NCBI GenBank assembly: GCA_037783415.1 | Contig: JAZGTN010000026.1 | Location: 124,001-188,000, forward strand | Direction of reading: 5' to 3' | Origin: Leptasterias polaris | Taxonomy: Eukaryota > Echinodermata > Asteroidea > Forcipulatida > Asteriidae | DNA: 64,000 nt | Part shown: piece by piece, positions 44,601 through 55,668 of the stretch | Numbering within the stretch: the stretch's first letter is position 1 | Layout: the number at the start of each line of letters is the position of its first letter | Notes under the pieces: model-generated | What the model was told of the DNA's origin: nothing | The model's input: only the letters and a program-made list of their open reading frames with translations | Databases searched by the model: none | Made by a program: the position numbers and the translations under genes

Positions 44601-44815
44601 CATAATTGTTTTAATGGGTATTTTAGACCAGTCTTAGAATTTGGTGATGTCACCTGGTACTCTAGCATCACAGATGAGCAAACTCATACCATAGAATCTG
44701 TCCCACAGCGTGCATGCAAAATTATTCATGGGGTAATAATTATAATTCGTATGAATCTGCTCTTTTATCTCTCGGACTTGACTCTATAGATAATCATTAT
44801 ATCATAATATTATTA
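44601..44815 (+). pseudogene. CR1/jockey-type LINE RT fragment, frameshifted
   Basis: 44622-44723 encodes RPVLEFGDVTWYSS, then TIESVPQRACKIIHG, which matches the conserved RT C-terminal block of CR1/jockey-type LINEs (RPVLEYA-VW...IE-VQKRA-KII-G). The continuation SYESALLSLGLDSI lies in another frame at about 44750-44795, so a frameshift breaks it. It is short, without RT core or endonuclease. It is followed by an (ATT)-rich tract. Confidence 0.7.
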
Positions 44816-45413
44816 TTATACCATAATAGATATTATACAAAAGTTCTGTTACCATGTATTGATTACTTTTATATTACAATCAGTGTATGAATGTATGAAT
44901 GGAAAATTTTAAAAAAATAATAATAATACAAATATTTATTCTCTGGAGATAATTTTCATTTTGCATTTTGATTCACATCTGCTTGCAAGTATCATCGGCA
45001 AGTTTAGTTTGCATAATTTTCTCTTTACTAGCGGTTAGCAGTGGTAACGATGTAGACACAACGCTAAGAAGATTACGTCTGCTTACAGGCTAGTGAACTT
45101 AGCCTTTTCCATGATATAATTAATTACATTCACGCATGCGTACAAACACAATTTAATTAGCAAACGCCATGGAGTTGTGAGCTAGCAGATGTACCATGCA
45201 TATGCTTCACGCCACCGTCAGCCCAATACAAAATTTATTCAACCATTTGGAGGCTTTGGAACGCTACGTGGCAGCAGACTTACTAGGTAAATGTTCATTG
45301 TTTACGTAGTTCTGAGCATGCGCATATTACCAAGAACAGTGGATTAACTGGCAGGTGCTGCCACCCCAAAATTCCTCATTATTTGTACACACGCGCAATG
45401 CGCAATTTGAATA
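44816..45413. other. intergenic, AT-rich, nothing recognised
   Basis: Simple ATT/ATA-rich stretches near 44800-44935, otherwise no feature supported. Confidence 0.4.
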
Positions 45414-45417
45414 TTAA

Positions 45418-45782
45418 AGATGGACTACAACGAAAACTCACTCATTAAATTTACTATCGAACCTTGTTTATGTTGTGTTCAGGGTTGACCGAAAAAATTA
45501 GACCTCGATTCTTTGATTTTGAAATTTCCCGCCCTGTACTGGTTCCCGGCAAAGATCCATTGAAAACCACAATGAAATCCACGATATAGTACCAGCGGAC
45601 GTGTAAACCAGCGAAAAGTGATGACGTACTACCCATGAACAAACGAGAGTAAACAAAATACGCCGTGTTATTCCGTGTGTATTATGAGAAAACATGACCA
45701 CAACAATAAATTGTAACCTGAACACAACCTAAACAAGGTTCGATAGTAAATTTAATGTGTGAGTTTTCGTTGTAGTCCATCT
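45418..45782. mobile_element. 365-bp TTAA-flanked element with about 68-bp inverted ends
   Basis: The left end AGATGGACTACAACGAAAAC and its inverted copy at the right share about 68 bp with two or three mismatches. TTAA flanks both ends (45414-45417, 45783-45786). TTAA duplications are typical of piggyBac and Kolobok; the termini do not show the piggyBac CCY start, so Kolobok-like is a guess. Non-coding. Confidence 0.75.
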
Positions 45783-45849
45783 TTAAACTATCGTAGGAAA
45801 GGTTGGCCCTTGGAAAGCCCCGGATGTAGCTTTGGTATGGTCTTCCCAA

Positions 45850-46020
45850 TTTATAACGTGTCTTGCCGTCGCGACGCAAGTTTTCATTTTATAATATTTT
45901 GTTTATGTGGTGGTGTGCATTGCGATGGCACGATGCGATGGACAACGTGGTACGACGTATGGACGATGGGGCACGACGCGACGGACGACGGTACCACGAG
46001 ATGGCAGTCAGACGCATCAT
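45850..46020. other. CG-rich GACGATGG-type low-complexity patch
   Basis: A local CpG-rich stretch built of GATGG/GACGACG phrases in otherwise AT-rich DNA. Three overlapping frames across it are low-complexity artefacts. Confidence 0.5.
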
Positions 46021-46777
46021 GACAACACCACGCACTGCCACTACAGAAATATATATATTGTAGTCTTTAAAACACCATACCGTTTAGTAATAGTTACCCG
46101 GATGAATTGTCATTTTATGGCAAGTTACCGAAGTCTCTACACACAATGATCATAGCTTACTACAAGCTGTTTGTTTTGCCTGTAAACAAGCACTTCTTGG
46201 CTTCAAAGGAAGTTTCTCGAGAGAATACTACACGAATAATGAATTCTATCAAGTTTGCTAAATATTTGAGACTGTATTCCCTGTAGAGGAACTGCTCAAT
46301 GAGCCATGTCTCTTTCAATACAGTCAAAAGAAAATGCAAGTCAGTATTGGTGCAGTGGGAGTCTTTATTGTATCAAGTGAAATGTACAGTGGTTTATACT
46401 CGGTAGTGTTTACTCCTTTTATCGAAATACAATAATGTGGTAGCCCCGTATGGCCTTATGAACTCTAACCCAGTTACTGGACGCGCTTGCTCTGGCTGTT
46501 ACCATAGATACAGAATATAATACCCATAGATATAGAATACAATACCTAGATCGGACGCGCGTACGTACGCAGGTTCTGGCATGAGTGCGGCCATTAGTCA
46601 CGTGAACAAGGTAAACAGTTTGAACGCGCACTAGTGACTTACGTTTAAACTAGTGCTTTATTAGTACTGCTGAACATCATCATGTTCGGTCTTTTAGTTC
46701 GTGACTCCCTTACCACCGTATTGAATTAGCCCTGTTATTTTAGGGAAGGAAATGAGCTTATTTTAAAAACAGTATAA

Positions 46778-46834
46778 AAGACCGGCAAATCTCCTAGTTC
46801 TGATGGTGTTAGTTTTGAAAATTACAAACATTTT
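46778..46834 (+). pseudogene. short LINE RT fragment (domain 1 motif)
   Basis: Nineteen codons read KTGKSPSSDGVSFENYKHF, resembling the RT motif K-KSPG-DG-P-E-YK-F. It is followed by CGCAATATAAATGAATAAAT and a (TTA)n tail, which looks like a LINE or SINE 3' end. Confidence 0.45.
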
Positions 46835-46888
46835 TCACTGATTTGTCGTGATATTTACGTTCGCTCAATTATTGAATGGGCGCAATAT

Positions 46889-46898
46889 AAATGAATAA

Positions 46899-46933
<35 letters not shown>
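46889..46933. repeat. (TTA)n microsatellite
   Basis: About 13 TTA units directly after the TAAATGAATAAA tail. Confidence 0.9.
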
Positions 46934-47754
46934 GATACTTTCAAAAACTATTGGCTTAGCAATTAATCAGTTTGGGCATTTGATGCCAGATAAAGGCTTC
47001 AAAAACTATTGTGTTCATTTTAACCTTATGAAAAATAATCGCCATAAAAATTACCGGCAGCCGTTAACGAGAGGCACTTATTGTTCCCTAGGACTTAGTT
47101 ATTCAATGACAATATTCACCAAAAATACGAAAACTGCACAAAGGGCCTAAATAATTAGCCTTGGGTGTCTTTTGAAAATTTGAACCACGATTCAAGTAAT
47201 TTACTGCTTGTGTCTTGAAATCTAAACATCGTTTCAGCAAACTCGGGCGGTGCAGGGACAAGGGGGGTTAAATCGTTTTTCTTACTAAACTATAGGCCTA
47301 TATACTTATCTCATTTGAACTATTCTTAACCCTCCTAACTGTATTTTACTATAAATGCTTTGTTCTTTATATAAAAAATCAAACGATGCATGGTCTACGT
47401 TCACACAGTTACATTCTCCAATCGATAAGGGCGATGTTCTGGAGGGCATTTTGCATGTATAATGTACAATGGTAATTGTTGGTAAAGAATTGTATTATAC
47501 GCACTGGGAGTCTGCAGGGTGCCAATGTCATTTGTGGTCTTTTATACAATGATGGCTATTTTCTTTCACTTGTTAAATTAAAGAGTAAGTTCGGCGTTCA
47601 CGCTATTGGAGTAGACAATTTTATTTCTGTAACGGCCGGGTCCCAGTGTTCGAATATGCTTGAGACTTGCACAGTATGTGACATGACGGCGCTACGGCGC
47701 CCTTGGTGATGTGGCGGCCGCCAGTGCGCGTGTGTAGTAACATGGTCAAGTTCT

Positions 47755-47821
47755 CAAATCCACGTAGGCCTACTAGCCAGCCACGGGCCCGCCATGATCA
47801 TGACGACAGCCTCCTTTAACT
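47755..47821. mobile_element. half copy of the GTCGTCATGA MITE family
   Basis: The end CATGATCATGACGACAGC...CTTTAA matches the right end of the MITE at 28952-29129. A left end is not evident. Confidence 0.45.
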
Positions 47822-47874
47822 AATACTAGGTTCCTGTACATGTAACACAAAAATGTGTAGGCCTAAGTTACATC

Positions 47875-48529
47875 AAGTCTGGATCGAACCACAAAAAGTC
47901 CAACATAGTCTTACCACGTCATTATTGGACTTAACTTAAGGGGGGAATGACTGTATTATTTTGCAAACAAATTTCTACCAGCTAAAACAAAGTTCACAAA
48001 TGAATGAAAAATGGCCTAAAAACACTCATCGGACACTGCGTCTATTAATGTTTTGATAAAGAGGATGATTGCGAACAATTGAATTTTCAAGTCATTCGGA
48101 TTTAAGAATATCCTTCAAATAAATTGCTCATATCAACAAAACAATTTACATTTTCTCATTTGAAAACCGTCAGTAACAATGTTTGGAATAGATGAATTGT
48201 AATACGCGTCATTGATCGCCATCTTTGATGTAAAACAATGGAAAAGTGCACGCGTGTACGCGCTACGCACGACTCTCAGCCAATGATAGGTCTTCACGCG
48301 TGCACAATTCATCAAAGATGGCGGTCAATGACGCGTATTGCACTCCATCTATAATTAAATTTGAACTCGCCCTTTATTCTGAACAATACAACACACCTAG
48401 AGGGTTGATCGTCTGAGTTTATAAAACACTACAGTTGTAATCTGCCGTAAAGTCAATGCACTTGCTGAGATAAATATAACCCTGCAAATATAACATTTGT
48501 TCTTCTCCTTTTAGGTTCGATCCAGACTT
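47875..48529. mobile_element. possible 655-bp element with AAGTCTGGATCGAACC ends
   Basis: AAGTCTGGATCGAACC (47875-47890) and its exact complement (48514-48529) enclose 655 bp. No target duplication is clear. The interior carries a separate MITE. The pyrimidine-rich TTCTTCTCCTTTTAG before the right end also resembles a splice acceptor, so the assignment is tentative. Confidence 0.4.
48188..48352. mobile_element. 165-bp MITE with AATACGCGTCATTGA ends
   Basis: Inverted ends of about 45 bp with few mismatches, running from ATAGATG through AATACGCGTCATTGA to CGCCATCTTTGATG. The interior is rich in CACGCG/CGCGTG. Non-coding. Confidence 0.8.
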
Positions 48530-50402
48530 TCCATTAACCTAAAATTATTTGCCGAGTACACGTCTAGAACTGGTTTGCTGATGGGAATAAGAGCGGTCAG
48601 TGGGGACCAGCGGGAGTCAGGGCTTTCATCAAGGTTTTAACAAATTTATTTCTGTGTAGCGCAGACATACTTTCTATGTTGACTCAATGTGCCGGAGAGT
48701 TTTAAATGCATTTTGTTTTTTCACCAGGCAGTAGTGAACAAATATTTTGAATGCATATTTCTTCTCGCTGTGAATAACGATGCTTTTTGTGTAGTTTACT
48801 TACAACGCGTCGGTTGTTTCTATAATATTAAAACCCAACTCGCTCGTAGAATTTGCTGAGTCAGTACTTTTGTTCTCCTTTGGGTGGTTCTGTAAACCTT
48901 TTTACGACCCGAGTAAGATAACTGATTAAGTGTAGTTGTAATGTTATTGACAAAATAAACCTACTATTTCAAACCTGACAAATACCAAAAAAGGGAATTA
49001 CTGAATTCGTTGACCGAATGAAACAGCGTCTCACGAGTTTTCCATTGTGTATTAATGGTCAAAGTACGTAAAATGTTGCGTTGGGAAAAAGATTGCGAAA
49101 CGTTCCACGAACACTGACGTCAATATTGAAGTTTTTATGTAACATCATGACCAAAAGGGGGCCAAATCGCAGACTCTTTGGGTGATAACATAATTCTTAC
49201 TGTATGGTTGAGATTCAGAAGGATCTTGTTTTGGGTTTTTTGAGAGTAGACTCACTTGTTCGTCCCTTGTGTAAATTCTTTTATCAAAAAGCTTATCTCA
49301 TGAGTGGTTTTGGTGAGACGCAACCTTCACTCCTTGTAATCAACGTGATTTACGCACCTGGTTTGGTTCCCTTGGACATTGTACAACATTCTACCTCTGC
49401 TCGTCTGGTACTTAGGAACCTAAGATAGGTTAGAAAGAGTTCGTTATTGTTTTATCAATTGTTTTATTGGACACCTAATAATAGTTTAACCTGCCTTGAA
49501 GTATGTAAAATTTATTGTGATGCTAACATTCTTTCTGTTTTTCTTTACTTTGATTTCATTTTGTTTATGGATGTTCATAAAACGTTGTCAATGGTCATCT
49601 AGTTGTCAGTATATATAGTGGTCATTAAATAAATGATTTACAGAATACATCCCTTTAGCCGAATGCTTCCTGACTTGGTCAAATGCTTCAATGGCACATC
49701 ACAAAATAAATGAATAAAAGTTGAAGTCCCACTCTAGTCAATTTTATTTTTGTTCAACCCAACACTAAATAAATTAAACTAAAAAACTCATGAAATATGA
49801 CGTCAATAATATGAGAATTGGTGTCACTTCGGGGCCACCATAGATTGGTGTGTCTGGGCGTTCGATCGTGTAGACTACGATTCTGTTCGCACAACTATCA
49901 TTTTACTGACCTTGTTTCGAAATGGAATTGAGAGACCCTCTGGTGTAAAGGCATGCACGATGTACCAATAAAACAGTCTTAAATTGCAAGAACTGGAACA
50001 GATGGCGTCACGGTTGAATGGTTATGACGGATTGCAATTCCACCCAAATGGATCGAATCCTATTGTTATGATCCTTTTTTTGTATTTGAACACCTATTTT
50101 GAAAGCTGTAGCCATTGCATGTTTCTGTGTGTCTATAGATTGCATGCTCCAGAAGATATGTAGAACAAGCTGGCAATTTCTGGTTCTGTCAGTACGTATA
50201 CATATAACATAATCATATGTCAATTAATAAAAACCTTGATCTTAAGAAATCCATACCAGATATAACTGCCTAAAAGGAAAATTTGAAAATTAAATCAAAT
50301 TGAAGTGTATCAATCAATTCCATGATTAATCAGCGTCAGGTTTGTAGGTCACAAAAACAGTTAATGGGTTTGGTGTTGGGGGTGTCAGTATCACACATAA
50401 CT
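48530..50402. other. intergenic, nothing recognised
   Basis: No repeat boundary or gene supported. The frame at 49204-49428 (+, 74 codons) carries no recognisable motif. Confidence 0.4.
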
Positions 50403-50482
50403 GTATGGTCACCGTTGTCTAGTGGTTACACAGCAGGACATGCAACCACAAGGTTGTGGGTTCGAATCTTACCTAGCTAACC
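50403..50482 (+). mobile_element. tRNA-derived SINE head
   Basis: A-box TAGTGGTTACACAGCAGG (from 50420) and B-box GGTTCGAATC (from 50459) at tRNA-like spacing, with TGCAACCACAAGGTTGTGGG between. The acceptor stem does not pair well, so this is a SINE and not a functional tRNA gene. Confidence 0.65.
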
Positions 50483-51246
50483 TTTTATTTCACCAATGAC
50501 CAGAATAAGTATTGTCATCTAGTTACTGAAGCACAATTTATTGATTTGTGCAGTTCATAGAAGTTAAATGACTGTTTGTAAGAGATTGGCTATTGCCAGC
50601 TTGGCGTTTATATACAATTGTGTGATATTGGTGAGTTTCCTTGACGGAAAGCTCATCTGAAAAAAAAACCCAAAACAACAACAAACAAACGTGAAGAAGA
50701 ATATAAAATGTTACGGTCAACTTCTGAAGAAAAATGGAACATTCGCTCAGATTCTAATAGTCAGAAAACCTTTTATTCCGGAGGAACAAGCACATTAAAA
50801 CAAATCGTTGGATTGTAACGCCGAGTCCTGGCAGTGTAACGACACAAAGATCAGACGGGTAGTACTTTTGTAGCAATAAATAAACATTTGACAACAGCTT
50901 TGCTGAATGCACTTTCCTCTGGTTGAAAATCAGTGAACCGTTTCTGATCCCCATAACTCAAATTGGAGATGAGAAAAACGAAATTTAGACCGCTGCAAGG
51001 CATCTTTAATATAGTGTTCCTTTTCTATTCCCCCACAGCAGGTTTTGATTCACAAAATACGAAATCTGTCAAGTGGAAATCAATGTGTAGACTGATACAA
51101 GTTTTTTCTTTCTAGTTGACATATTGATCCCGAAAATGTTTACATACCGTCTTCATTTTCGAATCGTGTAACTCGCTCGTTCCATATCTGTCATTGGCCG
51201 GAAGGAACGAGCGATATCGTCTTGACGTGAGCATCACAACCATAGT
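50483..51246. other. intergenic, nothing recognised
   Basis: AT-rich, no supported feature. Confidence 0.4.
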
Positions 51247-51267
51247 GGGGGGGGGGGGGGGGGGGGG
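51247..51267 (+). repeat. 21-base G homopolymer
   Basis: Uninterrupted G run; its length may be unreliable in sequencing. Confidence 0.9.
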
Positions 51268-51504
51268 CAAGATAATGGAGTAAATATTCAAGGCAGAATG
51301 TATTTATCCGAAGTAGAATAATGGAATCTTAAGTTACATGTCCAGTTCGTATAATCCATCCATCAATGCGGCCATTCCTACCGGAGGGCCGAACTTCAAG
51401 GCAGAATTATTGTGCTCATTAAATACTTTTTTCAAAGGGTGAGGAACCGGTCACAGAAATTGAAGTAACGTATGTTTGTGTCTTCATGATCACACATTCC
51501 GGAG

Positions 51505-51560
51505 GACCCTGGTCAGTACTGTGTATACACTGCTGAACACTTTGGTCTATGTGTAAAAAA
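51505..51560 (+). mobile_element. SINE tail remnant
   Basis: CAGTACTGTGTATACACTGC and the following GTCTATGTGTAAAA are a diverged version of the tail of the SINE at 51663-51800. Confidence 0.45.
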
Positions 51561-51662
51561 GAAATAATAGCATCTATTGCCGATGGAGATTCCACATAAT
51601 TATTATGTTGAAATTGTTACGATACCTGCTGCTAAAATATGGGATTTGAACTGTCTCCAGGC

Positions 51663-51800
51663 AAGCTCGGTGATCTAGTGGTAAGAAAATTTTCTGCTCT
51701 AGAATTGCAAAGGTCGTGGGTTCGAATCCAACCTGAGAAAGTATACTGAGTATACAGTGCTTAACAAACGTCGGTGTTTGGGTAAAATGACAATGTGTGT
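51663..51800 (+). mobile_element. tRNA-derived SINE with conserved tail
   Basis: A-box TGATCTAGTGGTAAG (51671), B-box GGGTTCGAATCC (51718), then a tail containing ACTGAGTATACAGTGC and CGGTGTTTGGGTAAAA. I associate this tail with echinoderm SINEs from memory. Confidence 0.7.
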
Positions 51801-52050
51801 GTTTATTTGGATGTTGTTACGTACGCAAAAGCACTGTTTAACGTAATAAAGAATATCTGACATGCAATTTTTTTTTCATTTGCCTTTATTGAGAGCGCTG
51901 AAAATTGATCGAAAAAAACAAATACCGTTTCGAATCATTGCTGTACTCATCGAAACCCTTATTTATTAACGAAGCGTGTTCCTGATTTGCAGCATGGTTT
52001 GTTTATACCATTTCGGTCCAAACCGAAACCAGGCCCTCAGTGCATGCCTA

Positions 52051-52206
52051 ATACGCCTCTCTTAATATTTATGCTCGAGTACGTCACAATTCTAACCCAA
52101 AACGAGGCCATAGGCGCAGCCACTGCAAGTGGTGGCGAACGCGCGCCTATAGCCTCATTTTAAGTAAGAATTATGACGTCATGCATGAATATTAAGAGAG
52201 GCGTAT
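52051..52206. mobile_element. 156-bp MITE with ATACGCCTCTCTTAATATT ends
   Basis: The terminal inverted repeat spans about 24 bp with one mismatch and extends more loosely to about 44 bp. The interior contains CCATAGGCGC and GCGCCTATAG. Target duplication not clear. Confidence 0.8.
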
Positions 52207-53700
52207 CAATCTTGTATAACCCATTACCATTTTTTAATGCATCCTATTATTAATAAATCCAAAACCTATACATGTACCCAATACTATGCAGTCTGTTCCT
52301 TTTATGGCCAAATCATTCCAGAATTGAGACGGATTCAAAAGCTTTCAATAAATGCACGCTCTTCGATTTTCAAAGCCTTTCCTAGTGCACCCTTATCATC
52401 ACAATAGACAATAGACTCTGTCGTAAATGCAGACTGTACTCTTTAATTGTTACCTGACCTTTGTATATATAAGCTTTTCCCCTTGTAATAAAGTTCCTTG
52501 TCCAACCAACAACCGATACGGCCGTATTCTATTTCATTAAACTCAACCCTAAATGCAGTTATTAGATCCTCGTTTGAAACAAAAGCTGTCCACCAATAAT
52601 AAGTTTGAACCCGTAAACCAACCCGAGCCGAAGACGAAACCCAACCCTACATCAATGTTACGTTTTTAATGATGCATTCAACACTTAAATCCATAATAGG
52701 CCTACTCAAAAACTGAATACTCTTTAACAAGTTTGGTAACTTACGCTTAAACACCTTCGGGATCATTCTATATAAAAGCCACGTATTTATAAACCTACCG
52801 GGTATTAATACTAGGCATGTACTACTTATTACCGTTAACCTCATTAATGTTAGCCCCGAGTCAAGTGATGTGATCCACAGCAATATGGTGAAGTTACATA
52901 CATGTAGCTCTAAGCTAAGTCCCAAATGCACCCCGAATGTTGACAAGGTTTCAACCCACATCAATTGCATCATTTATAGTTAGCGTGAACTCGGTTATCT
53001 TTACACATTGAATATAATTGTTACCTGAAGCTCAACAATCATTCAAAATGCAAGATATATTTTTTTTCAATTTAGGAATTTTCTTATTTTTGACACGTTA
53101 ACCAATGCTGTTTATTTAGCTTCACATTTTGAGATAACACGCTGCGTTTGAACCTAAGTCTTAAAGTAGGCCTTAAAGTAGACTGCTTTATTTATTCCTG
53201 ATCTACACAAACTTCAAAATGATAAAAGATCCACAACAATCAGTCAAACTCAAGATGACAATTTGTTGAAGCAGCTTGATGTTGTTTTAAGTGGGTATAG
53301 TTTCTTCCGTCTGATCCAGATCACGCTGGGAATGCATATCTTTCTTAAAGGCTCCATTCTCTGACAGGTCGGACATGGGCGACTGCCTGTCTCTATACGT
53401 GGAAACACAATACTCAAAAATCACTTGAATGTTGTCCGTAGTCGCCCAATCAGCTAGAACCAATCAATTCACAATTTGTTTCCCCGAGTTACGGGTTCCG
53501 ATATACGTTGGTCTCAAACTAAGTCAATTAGCCGGAATTTCTGGAGTATTGAATGCGCGGATGCTCATGGGTAGGATATTCTGTTTCCAGCAGGGTGGAT
53601 TTACCCCCCAAAATGACCGCAAATCTTGAATGTGATTTCCATGTATACTTGATTGCTTCCACAATGTTTTCCAGCGTTGTCATAACTTTAGTTTACAATC
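52207..53700. other. intergenic with a possible LTR-like piece
   Basis: GTATATATAAGC at 52462 followed by AATAAAG at 52488 resembles a TATA box and poly(A) signal at LTR spacing, but no repeat pair or TG...CA boundary is visible. The 108-codon minus frame at 52647-52973 has no recognisable motif. Confidence 0.3.
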
Positions 53701-53892
53701 TCCCGCCAGTTAATTCTTGGGTTTTATCTATGAATAACCAACCTTGTCGGATGAACCCCCCAAGCTTTCGCCATGGCAAACCCATTTTTATTTTCTCTCC
53801 CGCCAGTTAATTCTGGGTTTTATCTATGAATAACCAACCTTGTCAGATGAACCCCCAAGCTTTCGCCATGGCAAACCCATTTTTATTTTCTA
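53701..53892. repeat. 97-bp tandem duplication
   Basis: Two near-identical copies beginning TCCCGCCAGTTAATTC (53701 and 53798), differing by a few 1-2 base indels. Confidence 0.9.
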
Positions 53893-54251
53893 TCTGCATG
53901 GTCGATTAGAGATGACCGTTGCCATCTCTGCTTGCATTCAACCACGGTACCATTTATCTGCATCGAGCTTAAGTAATGAAACATTTATAAGTACGTTCGG
54001 CATGCTGTGTGGTGATTAGGTTTAACAAAATCGGCACCAGGTTCATCAATAGCGTACTGTGTATGAGTTTGAAATTGTCCATGAATTCTCTGTTTAATGC
54101 CGAACGGTTTACAATAAACCCATGCATTGACGTCATCATGTCGCCATCTTTATAGAGGGATCGCAAAATTATGTACGCGTGACGGACAGGATTGGCCAAT
54201 GAACAACCTTCTTTTGACCTCTAGAGGGTGCCCTATTCAAATGACGTCATG

Positions 54252-54440
54252 CACTCTAAAAACTACTGCGTCAGAGTCTACTCTGATTCCGGGGGCACGA
54301 AAAATTTCAGGGTCAGGCTGACCCGAAATGTGGTTTGAAAGAGGATTTTAACTTGGATTCTGCGTCAGTGTCACCCATTTCTGGTTCATTTTGACACAGA
54401 TTCCGGGCAATCTCTGCGCATATAGATCTCCAACTGCTCA
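54252..54440. mobile_element. CACTCTAAAA/GACCCGG repeat family, copy 1
   Basis: Starts CACTCTAAAAACTAC and contains TCAGGCTGACCCG and TTTTGACACAGATTCCGGG, shared with the copies at 55434 and 60060. The right end is not defined. Confidence 0.55.
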
Positions 54441-55433
54441 AACAGAGTCAGTATATTCCAACATCAAACAGTGACCTTGAAAACAGTTATTCGAAAGTGG
54501 TATCTCGAAGTTCCTTAGCTGAAGAAACTCTAATCAACAGCCACAGCACCTTTAATAAGACGATTCTGGAATGTTTTCTGTTCTGGATAAACGACACTGA
54601 ATTAATGTTCATATAGTTTGCTGACTTGATGAGTGGATCAATGCTTTAATTCCTTTGAGTGAACCACTCCTCATCACGTATCGATTGACCCATCACTGCG
54701 TATGACAGAAATGTCCGCCAGTTTATTTTGTGAGCTCGTACACATTAAAGCTAGGTATGGTACTCTATTTTGAGATTTTTAGAATGCAATTTTTTGTTCT
54801 CAAAACTATTGTTATTTGCGTATGAAGATCACCCACGCTAATAAAACGCTTTTTTTTTTTTTGACAAACTAGTCAAAACATCATGGAAGTTACCAGTGTT
54901 TATCATTTTTGGAAACATATGATCCGAGCCGCCGAAGGACCTTTCCAATATTTCAACGTAGAGCCAAAGAAAAATTGTTCTACTTGGGATGTGTTGAATA
55001 TTTTACTCGGCAAAAAATGAAGTCGCCCTTTTAAAACAATTTTAGACAGTAGTGACAAAGCTAACTCAAGTTTCGACTATTAAGGCATGTCCAGTCGGTT
55101 ACCGGTACCAATAGGTAAGTGTAGCCTCAGGACGGTGGTTTCTCAGGTGTTTCAATATTAAATGTTCCGAGAGGACTCAACAGAATTGTCCCCCCTGTCT
55201 CAGCCGGCAGGAAGATTGGTTAAATTAACGATCCAACCTGGGATGCAATATTCCAACATCATAAAGTGACCTGTGTATTCACAAAAAGTGATTTTCGTAC
55301 TGTATTTAAAACACTTGAATAATTTTTGACTGGTATCCTGCTCATTTCTGCTGAGCAGACAATTGTTAAGCAATATTTTCTGCTTAAGCAGCTCTATGAA
55401 ATTGTGCCCTGACATCCACAAAAGCATCAGCCA
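54441..55433. other. intergenic, nothing recognised
   Basis: No supported gene or repeat boundary. Confidence 0.4.
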
Positions 55434-55668
55434 CACCCTAAAACCTTCAAGGTCGGAATTGATCCGAATTCCGGGTTCCATGCGCCTGACCAACTTCCGG
55501 GTCATGCTTACCCGGAAAGTGGTTGAGGTGGAGTTTTAACTCGGATTCTGGGTAATTTTGACCAATTTTGGGGTCATTTTGATACAGATTCCGGGTAATT
55601 CTGACTCGAGATCCGGCACCTAGTTACCCGGTTCCGGGTAACTTTTGACCCGGAGGTTTTATAGAGTG
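55434..55668. mobile_element. CACTCTAAAA/GACCCGG repeat family, copy 2
   Basis: Left end CACCCTAAAACC and right end GGTTTTATAGAGTG form an inverted pair around repeated TACCCGG/GACCCGG and CCGGGT motifs; the fullest copy of the family here (235 bp). Confidence 0.65.

Noticed and set aside
50403..50482. Functional tRNA gene
   Set aside because: A and B boxes are present but the acceptor stem does not pair and a SINE-like context follows.
52647..52973. 108-codon minus-strand frame as a gene
   Set aside because: No conserved motif and biased toward Leu/Ile/Thr as expected from AT-rich noncoding DNA.
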